A program made the position numbers and the translations under genes. The notes beneath the pieces were generated by a model. It worked only from the letters and a program-made list of their open reading frames with translations. It made no database searches and was not told the origin of the DNA. This document shows, piece by piece, positions 31,892 to 45,946 of a stretch of DNA of 64,000 nt. Numbering within the stretch: the first letter of the stretch is position 1; each line of letters begins with the position of its first letter. Source of the DNA: Rhizobium sp. BK418 (GTDB lineage Bacteria; Pseudomonadota; Alphaproteobacteria; Rhizobiales; Rhizobiaceae); NCBI RefSeq assembly GCF_004341105.1, contig NZ_SLZK01000002.1:366310-430309 (forward strand), read 5' to 3'.

Positions 31892-31916
31892 AAAACGGGG
31901 CGTTACGCCCCGTTTT
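31892..31916. terminator. Bidirectional terminator hairpin
   Basis: AAAACGGGGCG and CGCCCCGTTTT form an 11-bp stem with a TTA loop. It ends transcripts coming from the DLH gene on the minus strand. Confidence 0.85.
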
Positions 31917-32015
31917 GGCTCCTCACGAAACAGGTCCTTAACAGTTTGTTCAGCAAGGCCCGACTGAGTGTTTGCTGCCCGGTCTTGTCGCCTTACGGCA
32001 CAATGCTCAGCCCTG

Positions 32016-32891
32016 TCAGGCAAGATTCTGTTTCAGGAACTCGACAGTGCGACCCCAGGCAAGATCGGCGGCTGCCTTGTCATAACGGGCAGCCGACGTA
32101 TCGTTGTTGAAGGCGTGGTTGGCGCCGTCATAGATGTAGATTTCGAATTTTTTGCCATTCTCCTCCAGCGCCTTCTTGTAGGCTTCGATGCCGGCATTGA
32201 TGCGGTCATCGAGGCCGGCATAGTGAAGCAGCAGCGCCGCCTTAATATTGGGCACGTCCGAGGCCGGCGGCTGGGCGCCATAATAGGCGACGGCCGCCTT
32301 CAGCTCAGGCGATTTGACCGCAAGGTTGTTGACCGCGCCGCCGCCCCAGCAAAAGCCGATCGCGCCGACCTTGCCGTTTGTCGCATCGAGCTTGGAGAGG
32401 TAGACGACGGTTGCTTCGCCATTTGCGGTGACCGTGGCCGCGTCGAGCTTGCTGAACATGTCGCGCGCCTGATCCTCATTCTCAGGCGTGCCGCCCTGAG
32501 GCGAGAGGAAATCCGGAGCGAGCGCCACGAAGCCTTCAAGCGCGATGCGGCGGGCGACATCGCGGATATGCGGATTGAGACCGCGGTTCTCATGGATGAC
32601 GATGACGGCGCCGAGCTTGCCGGGCGCATTCTTCGGCTGCACCAGATAGCCTTTCATATCGCCGCCACTGCCGGGATAGGTAATATCCTGGCCGGTCAGG
32701 CGATCGTCATTTTCGGCGACGACCTCGGCGGCTGCCTTGTTGGCGGCAAGCAATGGTGCAATTGCCGCGGCCGCGGTTGCCGAGCCGGCAAGCTTGGTGA
32801 GCTTGTCCATGAAGCTGCGGCGATCCAGCGTCAGATGCGTATATTCGTCATAGGCGTTGATCATTGCCTGCGTAATGACGGGCTTTTCCAT
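32016..32891 (-). CDS. Dienelactone hydrolase-family protein, exported
   Basis: The 291-residue alpha/beta hydrolase has the nucleophile elbow GFCWGGGAVN with Cys in place of Ser, as in dienelactone hydrolase, and the catalytic His in GANHAFNND. Residues 25-50 contain RRSFMDKLTKLAGSATAAAA, a Tat-like or signal-type stretch, so it may be periplasmic. AGGAGG lies just before ATG 32891. Substrate is unknown; many such proteins are not in aromatic pathways. Confidence 0.9.
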   Translation of the reverse strand: MEKPVITQAMINAYDEYTHLTLDRRSFMDKLTKLAGSATAAAAIAPLLAANKAAAEVVAENDDRLTGQDITYPGSGGDMKGYLVQPKNAPGKLGAVIVIHENRGLNPHIRDVARRIALEGFVALAPDFLSPQGGTPENEDQARDMFSKLDAATVTANGEATVVYLSKLDATNGKVGAIGFCWGGGAVNNLAVKSPELKAAVAYYGAQPPASDVPNIKAALLLHYAGLDDRINAGIEAYKKALEENGKKFEIYIYDGANHAFNNDTSAARYDKAAADLAWGRTVEFLKQNLA

Positions 32892-32994
32892 GACAGACCT
32901 CCTCTGTTCCCTACCCCATGCCCAATCGGCAGGAGAGAACATAGGCCAGCGCCTGATAACGGAGGAACAAAACTGTGTTACTGGCGGCTTCAGC

Positions 32995-33426
32995 TCAGGA
33001 AAACAGCATCCAGCCGGCAAGCCAGGCCCACATGCCGGCGAGTACGACAAAGCCAAGGGCAAAGAGCGGGCTGCGATAGCGCAGATCGTTGCTGGTGACA
33101 TGCACATAGGCATGAGCATAACGCAGGATGACGAACAGCCAGGCCAGCACCATGGCCGCCAGATTGTCGGCCTCGGTTATATAAAGAAGAATGCTGCAAG
33201 CATAGAAGAGCACCGGCAGTTCGAACTGGTTGGAAAGGCTGTTCTTGACGAACAGGCATTCGGCCGGTTCGTCACGGTTCTCGCGATAATCGGATCTCTT
33301 GATCCGGCCCTCGCGAACTGCCTTGCCGCGACGCAAGCTGAGCAGCCCGTAGAGGATATAGACCAGCAGGACGTGGGCAAGCAGAGGCCAGAACATCTCA
33401 TAGCCGGTCATCATCATTCCCTTCAT
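32995..33426 (-). CDS. MAPEG-family membrane protein
   Basis: The 143-residue protein has about four membrane segments and the MAPEG-type pattern NQFELPVLFYACSILLYI and RYAHAYVHV. Relatives include microsomal glutathione transferases, though bacterial ones are mostly untested. ATG 33411 is a possible later start. It lies 103 bp upstream of the DLH gene on the same strand. Confidence 0.88.
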   Translation of the reverse strand: MKGMMMTGYEMFWPLLAHVLLVYILYGLLSLRRGKAVREGRIKRSDYRENRDEPAECLFVKNSLSNQFELPVLFYACSILLYITEADNLAAMVLAWLFVILRYAHAYVHVTSNDLRYRSPLFALGFVVLAGMWAWLAGWMLFS

Positions 33427-33480
33427 TTCGGCGATTGCTGCGCGAGCAGTAGCGGAAAGATCGGGCGGATGCCAGAGCCT

Positions 33481-33506
33481 GACGGCCCGCCGTGGAGCGG
33501 GCCGTC
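33481..33506. terminator. Hairpin after SDR gene
   Basis: GACGGCCCGC and GCGGGCCGTC form a 10-bp stem around a six-base loop just downstream of the SDR stop. There is no T run on the minus strand, so its role as terminator is uncertain. Confidence 0.6.
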
Positions 33507-33513
33507 TTCTGTA

Positions 33514-34269
33514 TCAGACTTGAGCGATACCACCGTCGACGAAGATCTCCGCGCCGGTGATGAAGCTCGAATCATCGGATGCGAGGAAGAGTGCCGTAGC
33601 GGCGATTTCCTCCGGACGACCGACGCGGCCCATGGGAACCTGCGAGGCCATATAATCCAGCAGGCCCTGCTGTTGTGCCTTGTCCTTGCCGGCTAGTTCG
33701 ACGAGGCCGGTCGTTTCCGTCGGGCCGGGGCTCAGCGTGTTGATGCGGATGCCGCGGTCCTTCAGGTCAAGGATCCAGTTCCGGGAGAAGTTGCGGATTG
33801 CGGCCTTCGAGGCGGCATAAACGCTGAAGGCCGGCGTGCCGGATGCACCCGCAGTGGAACCAGTGAGAATGACCGAAGAACCATGCCCAAGCAGCGGCAG
33901 AGCCTTCTGCACAGTGAAGAGCACGCCCTTCACGTTGCGGCCGAACGTATCGTCATACTGTTCCTCGGTGATGGAGCCGAGCGGCGCAAACGAACCGCCG
34001 CCGGCATTGACGAAGAGCACGTCGAGACGGCCGGCCTCTGCCCTCACCAGGTCGTAGAGCCGATCGAGATCGGCAAGCTTTGCTGAGTCAGCCTGAATGC
34101 CGGTAACGTTGCCGCCGATTTCCGCCACGGCTGTATCCAGCAATTCCTTGCGGCGGCCGGTAATGAAGAGCCGTGCGCCTTCGGCAGCGAAGCGCTTTGC
34201 GGTGGCAAGGCCGATGCCCGAGGTGGCGCCCGTGATAACCGCAATCTTTCCATTCAGTCTCTGGGTCAT
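33514..34269 (-). CDS. Short-chain dehydrogenase/reductase
   Basis: The 251-residue protein has the classical SDR cofactor site TGATSGIG (about 13-20), NAG in FVNAGGG, and the catalytic Ser with Y-A-A-S-K ([13 protein letters not shown]). Arg in ITGRRKELL suggests NADPH use. The substrate is unknown. It is divergent from a LysR gene that starts 100 bp away and likely controls it. Confidence 0.93.
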   Translation of the reverse strand: MTQRLNGKIAVITGATSGIGLATAKRFAAEGARLFITGRRKELLDTAVAEIGGNVTGIQADSAKLADLDRLYDLVRAEAGRLDVLFVNAGGGSFAPLGSITEEQYDDTFGRNVKGVLFTVQKALPLLGHGSSVILTGSTAGASGTPAFSVYAASKAAIRNFSRNWILDLKDRGIRINTLSPGPTETTGLVELAGKDKAQQQGLLDYMASQVPMGRVGRPEEIAATALFLASDDSSFITGAEIFVDGGIAQV

Positions 34270-34369
34270 TGTCGTCGTCTCCTGTTGTGTTCGACCGGAC
34301 TGAAGATGTGGACGGACCTTCTGTTTCTGAATAGAAAGAAATGAAAGACATCATTGCAGGAATGAAACG

Positions 34370-35284
34370 ATGAGCTTTCCGGATTTCGAGGGCCTTGCCA
34401 TGTTCGCCAAGGTGGCGGAGGAGCGCTCTTTCGCTCGTGCCGCCAAGACGCTCGGGGTTTCCGTGCCGACGGTGTCGCGGGCGATCAGTCGGCTGGAAGA
34501 GCGGCTCGGAGCGCGGCTCTTCAACCGCACATCGCGGCAGCTGGCACTGACCGTTTTCGGTCTGCGGCTCGTGGATAGCGCCCAGCGCATCTATGCCGAG
34601 GCGGAAGCAGCCGAGAATGCAGCACGCGAACTTTCAAGCCAGCCGCGCGGGCTGATTCGTCTTGCCGTGCCCATGGTCTTCGGACGGCAGTGGCTGGCGC
34701 CGATCCTGCCCGATTTCTTCGAACTCTATCCCGAAGTTTCGATCGACATGCACATGAGCGATGCGGTCGTCGATCTCGTGGGTGACGGCTTCGATGCGGC
34801 GCTCCGCATCGCGGTGCTGCCCGATTCCTCGCTCGTGGCAAAAAGGCTGACGCCGGTCGCGCCCTTCATTCTTGCCGCTCCCAGCTATCTCGAGAAATAC
34901 GGCTGCCCGCAGCATCCACGGGACCTCGCGGCCCATCACTGTCTCGGTTACGCCTATCGGCCGCGGCAGGATATCTGGCGTTTCGGCAACAAGGCGGGTG
35001 AAGAGGAGATCGTCGTGCCGACCGGGCCGCTGCGCGCCACCAATTCCGAGGCCCTGATTCCGATGGCGTTACGCGGCCTCGGCATCGTCGAATTGCCGGA
35101 ATTCATAGCTTACGACTATCTTGTCGACGGCCGCCTGAAAGCGATCCTGACCGACTGGACCTTGCCGAAAGGCGCACTTTATTTCGTGACACCAACGGCG
35201 CGTGCCCGGCCGGCAAAAGTGGAAGCGCTCGGGGATTTCCTTGCGGCGAGGCTTTCGCAGCCGACATGGCGTTGGCCGCGATAG
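34370..35284 (+). CDS. LysR-family regulator, divergent from SDR gene
   Basis: The 304-residue protein has the N-terminal helix-turn-helix FAKVAEERSFARAAKTLGVSVPTVSRAISRLE and a periplasmic-binding-like ligand domain. It is of the same CrgA-like group as the glc regulator. Arrangement with the SDR gene is the usual regulator-target pair for this group. Its stop touches a palindromic repeat. Confidence 0.9.
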   Translation: MSFPDFEGLAMFAKVAEERSFARAAKTLGVSVPTVSRAISRLEERLGARLFNRTSRQLALTVFGLRLVDSAQRIYAEAEAAENAARELSSQPRGLIRLAVPMVFGRQWLAPILPDFFELYPEVSIDMHMSDAVVDLVGDGFDAALRIAVLPDSSLVAKRLTPVAPFILAAPSYLEKYGCPQHPRDLAAHHCLGYAYRPRQDIWRFGNKAGEEEIVVPTGPLRATNSEALIPMALRGLGIVELPEFIAYDYLVDGRLKAILTDWTLPKGALYFVTPTARARPAKVEALGDFLAARLSQPTWRWPR

Positions 35285-35336
35285 AGCAGTTCCAGCACTG
35301 TTGTGCAGCGGTTTTTGCGTCCGGAATTGCGCGAAG
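35284..35336. repeat. Short palindromic intergenic repeat, copy C
   Basis: Starts AGCAGTTCCAGCACTG and ends CGTCCGGAATTGCGCGAAG. Inverted ends match copies A, B1 and B2. It lies between convergent genes. Confidence 0.8.
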
Positions 35337-35350
35337 GGGGCTGCGGGCGC

Positions 35351-35899
35351 TCAGTCTTGGTGCGTCTGGCGGAGAATTGCGCCACGCACGATGAGAATGG
35401 CGCAGATGGCGAGGCTTGCGAATTTCAGCTTTGTCATCCACGGCAGGATCTGCGCGGCAAGGGCCGCCGCACCGCTATCGCTGAAGGCAAAAAGGCTTGA
35501 GACATTTTCCGCGTAATCGGCAAAACCATAGATGAAGGGCAGGATATAGGTCATCCGGCCGAGCAGGCGGGGTGCCTGCCTGCCACGCCATGTGTCAATC
35601 GGCCCGAGCCGCAGGAAAATCAGGAATAGAAGGGCCGTCAGCAGGGCCGGAAAGATGAGTTCCGGGCCGAAATACATAGCCCGGAGAATACGGCTTGCCG
35701 TCTCGTTCTGATCGAGCAGCGTCTGCATGTGAAAGACGGCAGCCTCGTCATAGCCCGAGAAATAAGTATCGAGCACCGCCTGCCCCGTCTCATGCTCGAA
35801 AGGCAAGGTGAAGCCGAAGGTGGTCCAGCCGAGGACGATGAGACAAAGGGCTGCGAGCAGCGCGATGATCCAGAGCGGAATCGAGCTGCCCATTTTCAT
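35351..35899 (-). CDS. Membrane protein of unknown function
   Basis: The 182-residue protein has about four membrane segments (residues 8-30, 77-97, 113-132, 152-172). A soluble loop of about 45 residues lies between the first two. No family is recognised. It starts two bases after the guaB stop codon, so it is probably co-expressed with guaB. Confidence 0.75.
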   Translation of the reverse strand: MKMGSSIPLWIIALLAALCLIVLGWTTFGFTLPFEHETGQAVLDTYFSGYDEAAVFHMQTLLDQNETASRILRAMYFGPELIFPALLTALLFLIFLRLGPIDTWRGRQAPRLLGRMTYILPFIYGFADYAENVSSLFAFSDSGAAALAAQILPWMTKLKFASLAICAILIVRGAILRQTHQD

Positions 35900-35901
35900 T
35901 A

Positions 35902-37873
<1,972 letters not shown>

Positions 37874-39292
37874 ATGAACCGCATTGTCCCGCTGATCCTC
37901 GCTGTTGCCCTCTTCATGGAACAGATGGACTCCACCGTGATCTCGACGGCTCTGCCGGCGATTGCGGCCGATCTGCATGTCGGGCCGATCACCCTGAAAC
38001 TCGCGCTCACCTCCTATATGGTGGCGCTTGCGGTGTTCATTCCGATCAGCGGCTGGATGGCAGATCGCTTCGGCGCCAAGAAGATCTTCCGGCTTGCAAT
38101 CTGCGTTTTCGTCGTCGGCTCCATTTTCTGCGCCTTCTCCTCCAGCCTTGTCGAATTCGTCTTTGCGCGCTTTCTGCAGGGCATGGGCGGCGCGATGATG
38201 ACGCCTGTCGGGCGCCTGGTGCTGGTGCGCACCACGCAGAAGAGCGAACTGGTCTCGGCCATGGCGCTGCTGACGATTCCGGCGCTCGTCGGCCCGCTTG
38301 CCGGCCCGCCGCTCGGCGGCTTCATCACCACCTATTTCAGCTGGCACTGGATCTTCCTGATCAACGTGCCGGTCGGCGTCATCGGCGTGTGGCTGGCGAC
38401 GATCTACCTGCCGGAAATAGAGGCAACGGCGCCGCCGAAGCTCGACTTCAACGGCTTCGTCCTGACCAGCCTTGCGGCGGCCGGTGTCGTCTTCGGCCTG
38501 TCGGTCGTCAGCCTTCCGGCCCTGCCGCCGATCATCGGCATCTCGGCCACGGCAATCGGCATCATCTGCGGCGTGCTCTATGTGCGCCATGCCCGGCGCT
38601 ATCCAACGCCGATCCTCGACCTCAACCTGTTCAAGAACTCGACCTTCCGTGCCTCGACGACTGGGGGCACACTGTTTCGCATCTGCGTCGGCGCCATGCC
38701 CTTCCTGACCCCACTGATGCTGCAGCTCGGATTTGGCCTAACACCCTTTCAATCCGGCCTTATCACATTTGCTGGCGCGATCGGTGCCATCACCACGAAG
38801 TTCATCGCACGCCGCGTCTACAAGGCGATCGGCTTCCGCACGACGCTTCTTTGCGCCGGTGCGGTGACGACGGTCGTGACAGCCGTCACCGGCCTCTTCA
38901 CACCGGATACGCCGCATCTCGTCATCATCGGCGTGCTGCTGCTCGGCGGCTTCTCCCGCTCCTTCATGTTCACTGGCGTCAATGCGCTAGCCTTTGCCGA
39001 TATCGACGATGCACAGGCGAGCCAGGCAACATCGATGGCCTCGGTGATGCAGCAGATCAGCCTGGCGCTCGGCGTTGCCCTCGCCGCCTCGATCCTGGAA
39101 ACTTCGATCTATTTCCGCGGCGCCGAACTGCAGATCATCGATTTCCACATCGCCTTCTTCGTCATCGCTGGCCTGACCGTCATCGCAACCATCCCCTTTG
39201 CCCGCATGGCCAAGGACGCCGGCGCCTCCGTATCAGGGCACCGCGCCAAGCGCGTGCCGCCAACGATCAACGCGCAACAGGCTGTCAAATAA
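37874..39292 (+). CDS. MFS drug/metabolite exporter, DHA2 type
   Basis: The 472-residue inner-membrane protein has the DHA2 signature MEQMDSTVISTALPAIAADL in the first helix, the loop GWMADRFGAKKIF of the family, and further helices through the chain, consistent with 14 segments. It is a proton antiporter predicted to export drugs or metabolites. No adjacent membrane-fusion protein gene is present, so it likely works alone in the inner membrane. ATG 37874 is chosen; the longer frame is not conserved-looking. Confidence 0.9.
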   Translation: MNRIVPLILAVALFMEQMDSTVISTALPAIAADLHVGPITLKLALTSYMVALAVFIPISGWMADRFGAKKIFRLAICVFVVGSIFCAFSSSLVEFVFARFLQGMGGAMMTPVGRLVLVRTTQKSELVSAMALLTIPALVGPLAGPPLGGFITTYFSWHWIFLINVPVGVIGVWLATIYLPEIEATAPPKLDFNGFVLTSLAAAGVVFGLSVVSLPALPPIIGISATAIGIICGVLYVRHARRYPTPILDLNLFKNSTFRASTTGGTLFRICVGAMPFLTPLMLQLGFGLTPFQSGLITFAGAIGAITTKFIARRVYKAIGFRTTLLCAGAVTTVVTAVTGLFTPDTPHLVIIGVLLLGGFSRSFMFTGVNALAFADIDDAQASQATSMASVMQQISLALGVALAASILETSIYFRGAELQIIDFHIAFFVIAGLTVIATIPFARMAKDAGASVSGHRAKRVPPTINAQQAVK

Positions 39293-39681
39293 AGAGTGGT
39301 TCTTCGGCTTTCTCACAGACGGCGCACAGCTTGTTGCCGTCGAGATCGCGGACATAGGCTGCGTAGAAATGCGCGTGATAGGAGCGCAGCCCCGGCTTGC
39401 CTTCATCGATAGCACCGGCCGCAATTGCTGCCGCATGGAAAGCATCCACCGCCGACCGCGTCTCCGCCTCGAAAGCCACCATGGAGCCGTTGCCGTTCGT
39501 CGCGGCGCCGGTTGAAGGGAGTTACCACCCAGAAGCGGCAGCGCGTGTCGCCATCGGCGGCATAGCCGATCTCCTCTTCCGAATAGCGCTGGCACCGGTA
39601 GCCGAGCACCGGCAGAACGGCATCATAGAAATGCCGCGCGCGATAGAGATCGTTGGTGCCGAATGTAACATAAAGAAGCAT
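39285..39681 (-). pseudogene. VOC/glyoxalase-fold protein, broken by a frameshift
   Basis: Two frames make one VOC domain protein. The N-terminal frame reads MLLYVTFGTNDLYRARHFYDAVLP through FWVVTPFN; the C-terminal part, in another frame, gives NGNGSMVAFEAETRSAVDAFH and FYAAYVRDLDGNKLCAVCE, with the metal-binding Glu/His expected of such folds. The break is near 39505-39520, where one base extra or two missing would restore the frame. Its end overlaps the MFS stop by a few bases. Either a pseudogene or a sequence error. Confidence 0.85.
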
Positions 39682-39738
39682 GGGATCGGCGGATATCCAG
39701 TCCTGGGCGTCTAATCATTCACAGGACTGACATAAAGA

Positions 39739-40443
39739 TCAAGCGTCCTCGGGCTCGACCTCTGCCTTGCGGCCTTTGAAACCCTTTGCCAGCAGGAACA
39801 TCTCGACCGATTCCGCACGCGAGGAAGCGGGCTTGACGTGCACGACCTGGCGGAAATGCTGTTTCAGCATGGCGAGCAGATCGCGCTCGGTGCCGCCCTG
39901 AAAGGTCTTGGCCAGAAAATGCCCGCCCTCGCCAAGCACTTCGATGGCGAAATGCGCGGCGACTTCGCAGAGATGCATGGTGCGCAGATGGTCGGTGCGG
40001 TGATGACCAGTTGTCGGTGCCGCCATATCCGAAATCACCAGATCCGGCGTGCCGCCGACGGCCTCCATCAGCTTTTCCGGAGCCGATGGATCGAGGAAGT
40101 CGAGCTGGAGAATCTTGACGCCAGGAAGCTGAGCCATTTCCAGGAAGTCGATCGCGGCAACGCGAACATCCTCGTCGGTCGATCCCGTCACCTTCGCAGC
40201 GATCTGCGACCAGCTGCCCGGGGCGGCGCCGAGATCGATGATGCGCTTTGCGCCCTTCAGGATGTGGTACTTCTCATCGATCTCCAGCAGCTTGAAAGCT
40301 GCACGGGCGCGATAGCCTTCGAGCTGGGCGCGCTGCACATAGGGATCGTTGATATGGCGCTGCAGCCACTGGCGGGAGGAAGCCTTCAGTTTCTTTTTCT
40401 TGACGCGCTGGCCAAGCTTGCGGCCGATCGGTGCCTTGGTCAT
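39739..40443 (-). CDS. rlmE: 23S rRNA 2'-O-ribose U2552 methyltransferase
   Basis: The 234-residue SAM enzyme methylates U2552 in the A loop of 23S rRNA. The SAM site is [14 protein letters not shown]; the K-D-K-E active set is seen at the Lys in RAAFKLLEI, Asp in [11 protein letters not shown], Lys in FLAKTFQGG and the later Glu in [10 protein letters not shown] Lys-rich N terminus precedes the core. It starts two bases after the ppx/gppA stop. Confidence 0.95.
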   Translation of the reverse strand: MTKAPIGRKLGQRVKKKKLKASSRQWLQRHINDPYVQRAQLEGYRARAAFKLLEIDEKYHILKGAKRIIDLGAAPGSWSQIAAKVTGSTDEDVRVAAIDFLEMAQLPGVKILQLDFLDPSAPEKLMEAVGGTPDLVISDMAAPTTGHHRTDHLRTMHLCEVAAHFAIEVLGEGGHFLAKTFQGGTERDLLAMLKQHFRQVVHVKPASSRAESVEMFLLAKGFKGRKAEVEPEDA

Positions 40444-40445
40444 GC

Positions 40446-41999
40446 CTATCCCTTATTACCCCGTTGGCCGCGGCGGTTGCGATTCCGACGCCAGACGCCG
40501 TCATCGGCCATCATGTCGGTCAGCAGGCCTTCCCTCAAGCCACGATCGGCAACACGCATGCGCGGGCTTGGCCAGCGGCGGCGGATCGCTTCCAAAATGG
40601 CGCAGCCGGCGAGCACCAGATCGGCACGATCCGGCCCGATGCAGGGATTGGCAGCGCGGCTTTCGAAATTCCAGGAGAGAAGCTTCGCCTGCATGGCGGA
40701 AACTTCGCCGTCCGACAACCATATGCCATCGACCTTGCGGCGATCGTAACGCGGCAGGTCCAGATGCACGCCGGCAAGCGTCGTGACCGTGCCCGATGTG
40801 CCGATCAGATGGAAATCGCCGTCCTCGGCAATCTCGATCTCCGGGCAATCGAAATTCGACAGCATGCCGGCGACTTCGCTGACCATGCCCTCGAAAACCT
40901 CTGGTGTCACGTCGCGGCCGCCGTGGCGTTCGGAGAGGGTAACGACGCCGACGGGCAGCGAGGTCCAATGGGTGATGTGATTGGCAAGACGGGCGAAGCG
41001 GTTGTCGCCGATGCGGATAACGGCAATTTCGGAGGAGCCGCCGCCGATATCGAAGAGCACGACAGAACGCGCCTCACGACCGACCAGCGACGAGCAGCCG
41101 GACACGGCAAGCCGCGCCTCGGTTTCACGATCGATGATTTCGAGCTCGAGCCCGGTCTCGACGATCACCCGCTGCAGGAATTCCTCGCCATTGGCCGCTT
41201 GGCGGCAGGCCTCTGTCGCAATCAGCCGCATGCGGCGGATCTCGCGGTTCCGGAGCTTGGCGGCGCAGATCCTGAGCGCATCGACAGCCCGCTCCATCGC
41301 CTCATCGGAGAGCCTGCCGCTGGCGGCTAGTCCTTCGCCGAGACGCACGATACGGGAAAAGGCATCGACGACGCGGAACTGGCCGGGGCGCGTCGGCTGG
41401 GCGATCAGCAGGCGGCAATTGTTGGTGCCGAGATCGAGCGCTGCATAGAGTTCGTCAGGCCAAGGATGTTCGCCACCTGCCCGCTCCTCTTCGGGCCCCG
41501 GCTGCCGGCTCCGACGATTTGCCGCTTCGGCGTCATGCACCTCGCGCGGCTGAACGCGCGAAGGCGCATCAGCGCGATGCTCGGCGCGTGCGGAGGGCGG
41601 CGCATGCGCGGGAGCCAGCGGCCTGCCCTGCAGGCCCCTTTTGCTGCGATGCTTGCGACGGTTGCGGCGGCTGGAGGGCGAATCGCCGTCCGGCCGTGCT
41701 CCATTTGCATGCGCGGCGATCTGGACCGCGGTCTGAGGCTGAGCAGCAATATCAGGCTGGGATGTACCCCGTCCACCACGGCGCCTGCGTTTCCGCTTGC
41801 GGGCCGGACTTTCGGCGTCTTCCTTCGGGCGCGCTGCCTCGCCGGCATGGCCGGCAAGATCATGCGAAGCGGGATGAGCGGCGCTGCGGGATTGCCCGCC
41901 TCGCTTGCCCTTGCGGCGCCTGGACTTCTTGCCATCCTTGCGCCCTGCCGCCGACGCCCCGTCAAATTGCGGCCTTGCGCCGCCTTCGGGGTCTTCCAC
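40446..41999 (-). CDS. Ppx/GppA-family phosphatase with basic N-terminal extension
   Basis: The core (from about residue 180) has the sugar-kinase-like ATPase parts of exopolyphosphatase/pppGpp phosphatases: [31 protein letters not shown], and [13 protein letters not shown]. The first 170 or so residues are Arg/Lys-rich low complexity ([33 protein letters not shown]), and the end is [10 protein letters not shown]. These may bind RNA or polyphosphate. GTG 41999 is chosen on codon use; ATG 42140 is possible. It forms an operon with rlmE. Confidence 0.87.
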   Translation of the reverse strand: MEDPEGGARPQFDGASAAGRKDGKKSRRRKGKRGGQSRSAAHPASHDLAGHAGEAARPKEDAESPARKRKRRRRGGRGTSQPDIAAQPQTAVQIAAHANGARPDGDSPSSRRNRRKHRSKRGLQGRPLAPAHAPPSARAEHRADAPSRVQPREVHDAEAANRRSRQPGPEEERAGGEHPWPDELYAALDLGTNNCRLLIAQPTRPGQFRVVDAFSRIVRLGEGLAASGRLSDEAMERAVDALRICAAKLRNREIRRMRLIATEACRQAANGEEFLQRVIVETGLELEIIDRETEARLAVSGCSSLVGREARSVVLFDIGGGSSEIAVIRIGDNRFARLANHITHWTSLPVGVVTLSERHGGRDVTPEVFEGMVSEVAGMLSNFDCPEIEIAEDGDFHLIGTSGTVTTLAGVHLDLPRYDRRKVDGIWLSDGEVSAMQAKLLSWNFESRAANPCIGPDRADLVLAGCAILEAIRRRWPSPRMRVADRGLREGLLTDMMADDGVWRRNRNRRGQRGNKG

Positions 42000-42243
42000 G
42001 TTCGTTTTCCATCGCGCCGCGCAAGTCCGGAAGGTATGCAGCAGGCGCTCATTCGATTTTTGCGTTGGCGCGAGAATATCAGCGACCGGCAAAATCACCA
42101 AATTCTTTTTGATTCCGGATTTTAGACCTGAAATTTTCACCCGCGTTGGAAGGGCCGAAATTTTTCAAAACGGGTATTTGCAATCCGCCAGCTTTTGTTT
42201 ATAAGCGCCGCACACCAGCCGAACCGACGCGGTTCGCAGCTGC

Positions 42244-42317
42244 TGGGGAATAGTTCAATGGTAGAACAGCGGACTCTGACTCCGTCGATCTTGGTTCGAA
42301 TCCAGGTTCCCCAGCCA
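42244..42317 (+). tRNA. tRNA-Gln (anticodon CTG)
   Basis: A 74-base gene with encoded CCA. Acceptor TGGGGAA pairs with TTCCCCA, anticodon loop CTCTGAC gives CTG for CAG codons, and TTCGAAT is in the T loop. U1 start is typical of glutamine tRNA. Confidence 0.96.
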
Positions 42318-42717
42318 ATTCTCGCTAAATTCCCTTCATTCCTTGATTTTCCAGTCGTGCCGGATCCCGTTTTGGCATCATTGGCGACCTGATGCCTAGA
42401 ACTGTAGCCCCACGCCAGTTAAGCGCGGCGACGGCACAACTGGCAGGCGAGGGCAAACTCCTTAAGGCGGTCAGCCACGACGTCGCCTGCTCCGATAGAC
42501 GCGTTCAATATATTCGTTAACTGCCGACATTCCCCACCCTCCTTTGTTATTTCCATTCTCAAAGGTGCGGGCAGAGAAGGACCGGCGCAAATACGCCGTA
42601 CATTTAATATTAAGCGTTTACTCTTTAGATTATCAATATTTGGCCGCACCATGAAGATCGGCGCAAGAATTTAGTTGTCCAGACAGATGATCTGTTTCAG
42701 ACACCACGGCCGTCGGC
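42318..42717. other. Intergenic gap, partly AT-rich
   Basis: No supported gene. A 77-codon frame on the minus strand (42419-42652) lacks a ribosome site and has unusual codon use. AT-rich DNA around 42595-42640 may hold a promoter. Confidence 0.45.
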
Positions 42718-44810
<2,093 letters not shown>

Positions 44811-45388
44811 TGAAAATCGTCCGAATATCGGCGTCGACATCACCCGGGAACTGGTGGTCGTGATCGGCGCGATGCCCGAACATTGTAAGCGCTGCACTTT
44901 TCCTACAAAGTTTGTAAGCAAGTTTTCAAAACGAGATCATCACCTTAATTGGTGTGCTTACGAAATTACGAAGTTACGGCACATTTCCAACTCTCATAGG
45001 AATAACCCGCAGTCTCCCACGCCCCGTCTCTCCTGTGTTTTGCCATAATTTCGGTAAGTTTGTAATCAGACAGCTAAGCAACTGAAATCATTATTCGAAT
45101 TTTCTTACAAAATGATATGTAAAATCGTAAGCGCCGTAAGCAACCTGCAGGTCGGCCCGTAAGGAAGAACCATTGGAAGGCCAGCGCCTCCGCGACAGCG
45201 CGCGCACGTTCTGGAAGACTCGTTCCTGCCCTCATCAGGCATAGTCACTTTATCATCCGCCGTTTCGCCCAAAGCCTCCTGTTCAGATCTTCAGTTACCA
45301 CCAGCCTGCATTCGCAACACAGCGTAGTAGCAAAACCTCAACCTTCCGCCGGTAGAATCGCTCCCATTCCCTGGAGACGGTTCGAGCC
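44811..45388. other. AT-rich intergenic gap with repeated GTAAGC motif
   Basis: No gene is supported in these 578 bp. GTAAGC occurs at 44885, 44914, 45127 and 45136 and its complement at 44956, with more GTAAG/GTTAC variants between. TACAAA-G-TTTGTA at about 44903-44915 is an inverted repeat. The stretch is unlike the flanking GC-rich coding DNA and could be a regulator binding region or an old insertion. Confidence 0.55.
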
Positions 45389-45946
45389 ATGAAGACCTTT
45401 TCTGCCCTTTTGCTGACAGCATTTCTCATTCCGGCGACAGCCCGGAGCGAGACGGCGTCGGGCGAGACGGAATGGATGGGCGAAGCGCGGCAGTGGTCGG
45501 TCGGGTTCGTCGATGAGAAGCCCTCCTATTGCCGGCTGGTCTGGAACAACGAACTCGGCAAGACGGTCGAATTCCGCCAGAGCCTCGACAGCGTAATGTG
45601 GCTCGTCTCGAAGGATGGCTGGGATATCCCCAAGGGCACGACGACCCAGGTCACGCTTGTCGGCTATTCCGGCACCAAGGCTGTTGCGGCCAAGGGCTTC
45701 GACAGCAAGACGCTTCGCATCGTGCCCGCCGACGGGAAGACGGGTGTGGCGCAGATTAAGACGATCCTGAAGAATTCGTTTGTCGGCACGCCGGATATGG
45801 AACTGGATTTTTCCGGCGACGAAGGAAAATGGGTGGTGCCGCTGTCGCGAGTCCAGCAGATGTACACGACCTACGTCAACTGCCTGAACCGGCTCGTCCC
45901 TGCCAATCAGGTCAGCCCGGTTTCCGACAAGACGCAGCCGTTCTGA
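45389..45946 (+). CDS. Secreted protein of unknown function
   Basis: The 185-residue protein has a signal peptide MKTFSALLLTAFLIPATARS. The mature chain has two cysteines (SYCRLVW and VNCLNRL), a likely disulfide, and is otherwise beta-strand-rich with KGTTTQVTLVGYSG. No family is recognised. Confidence 0.75.
   Translation: MKTFSALLLTAFLIPATARSETASGETEWMGEARQWSVGFVDEKPSYCRLVWNNELGKTVEFRQSLDSVMWLVSKDGWDIPKGTTTQVTLVGYSGTKAVAAKGFDSKTLRIVPADGKTGVAQIKTILKNSFVGTPDMELDFSGDEGKWVVPLSRVQQMYTTYVNCLNRLVPANQVSPVSDKTQPF

Noticed and set aside
42419..42652. 77-codon minus-strand frame after tRNA-Gln
   Set aside because: No ribosome site at its start, AT-rich codons in the first half, no family.
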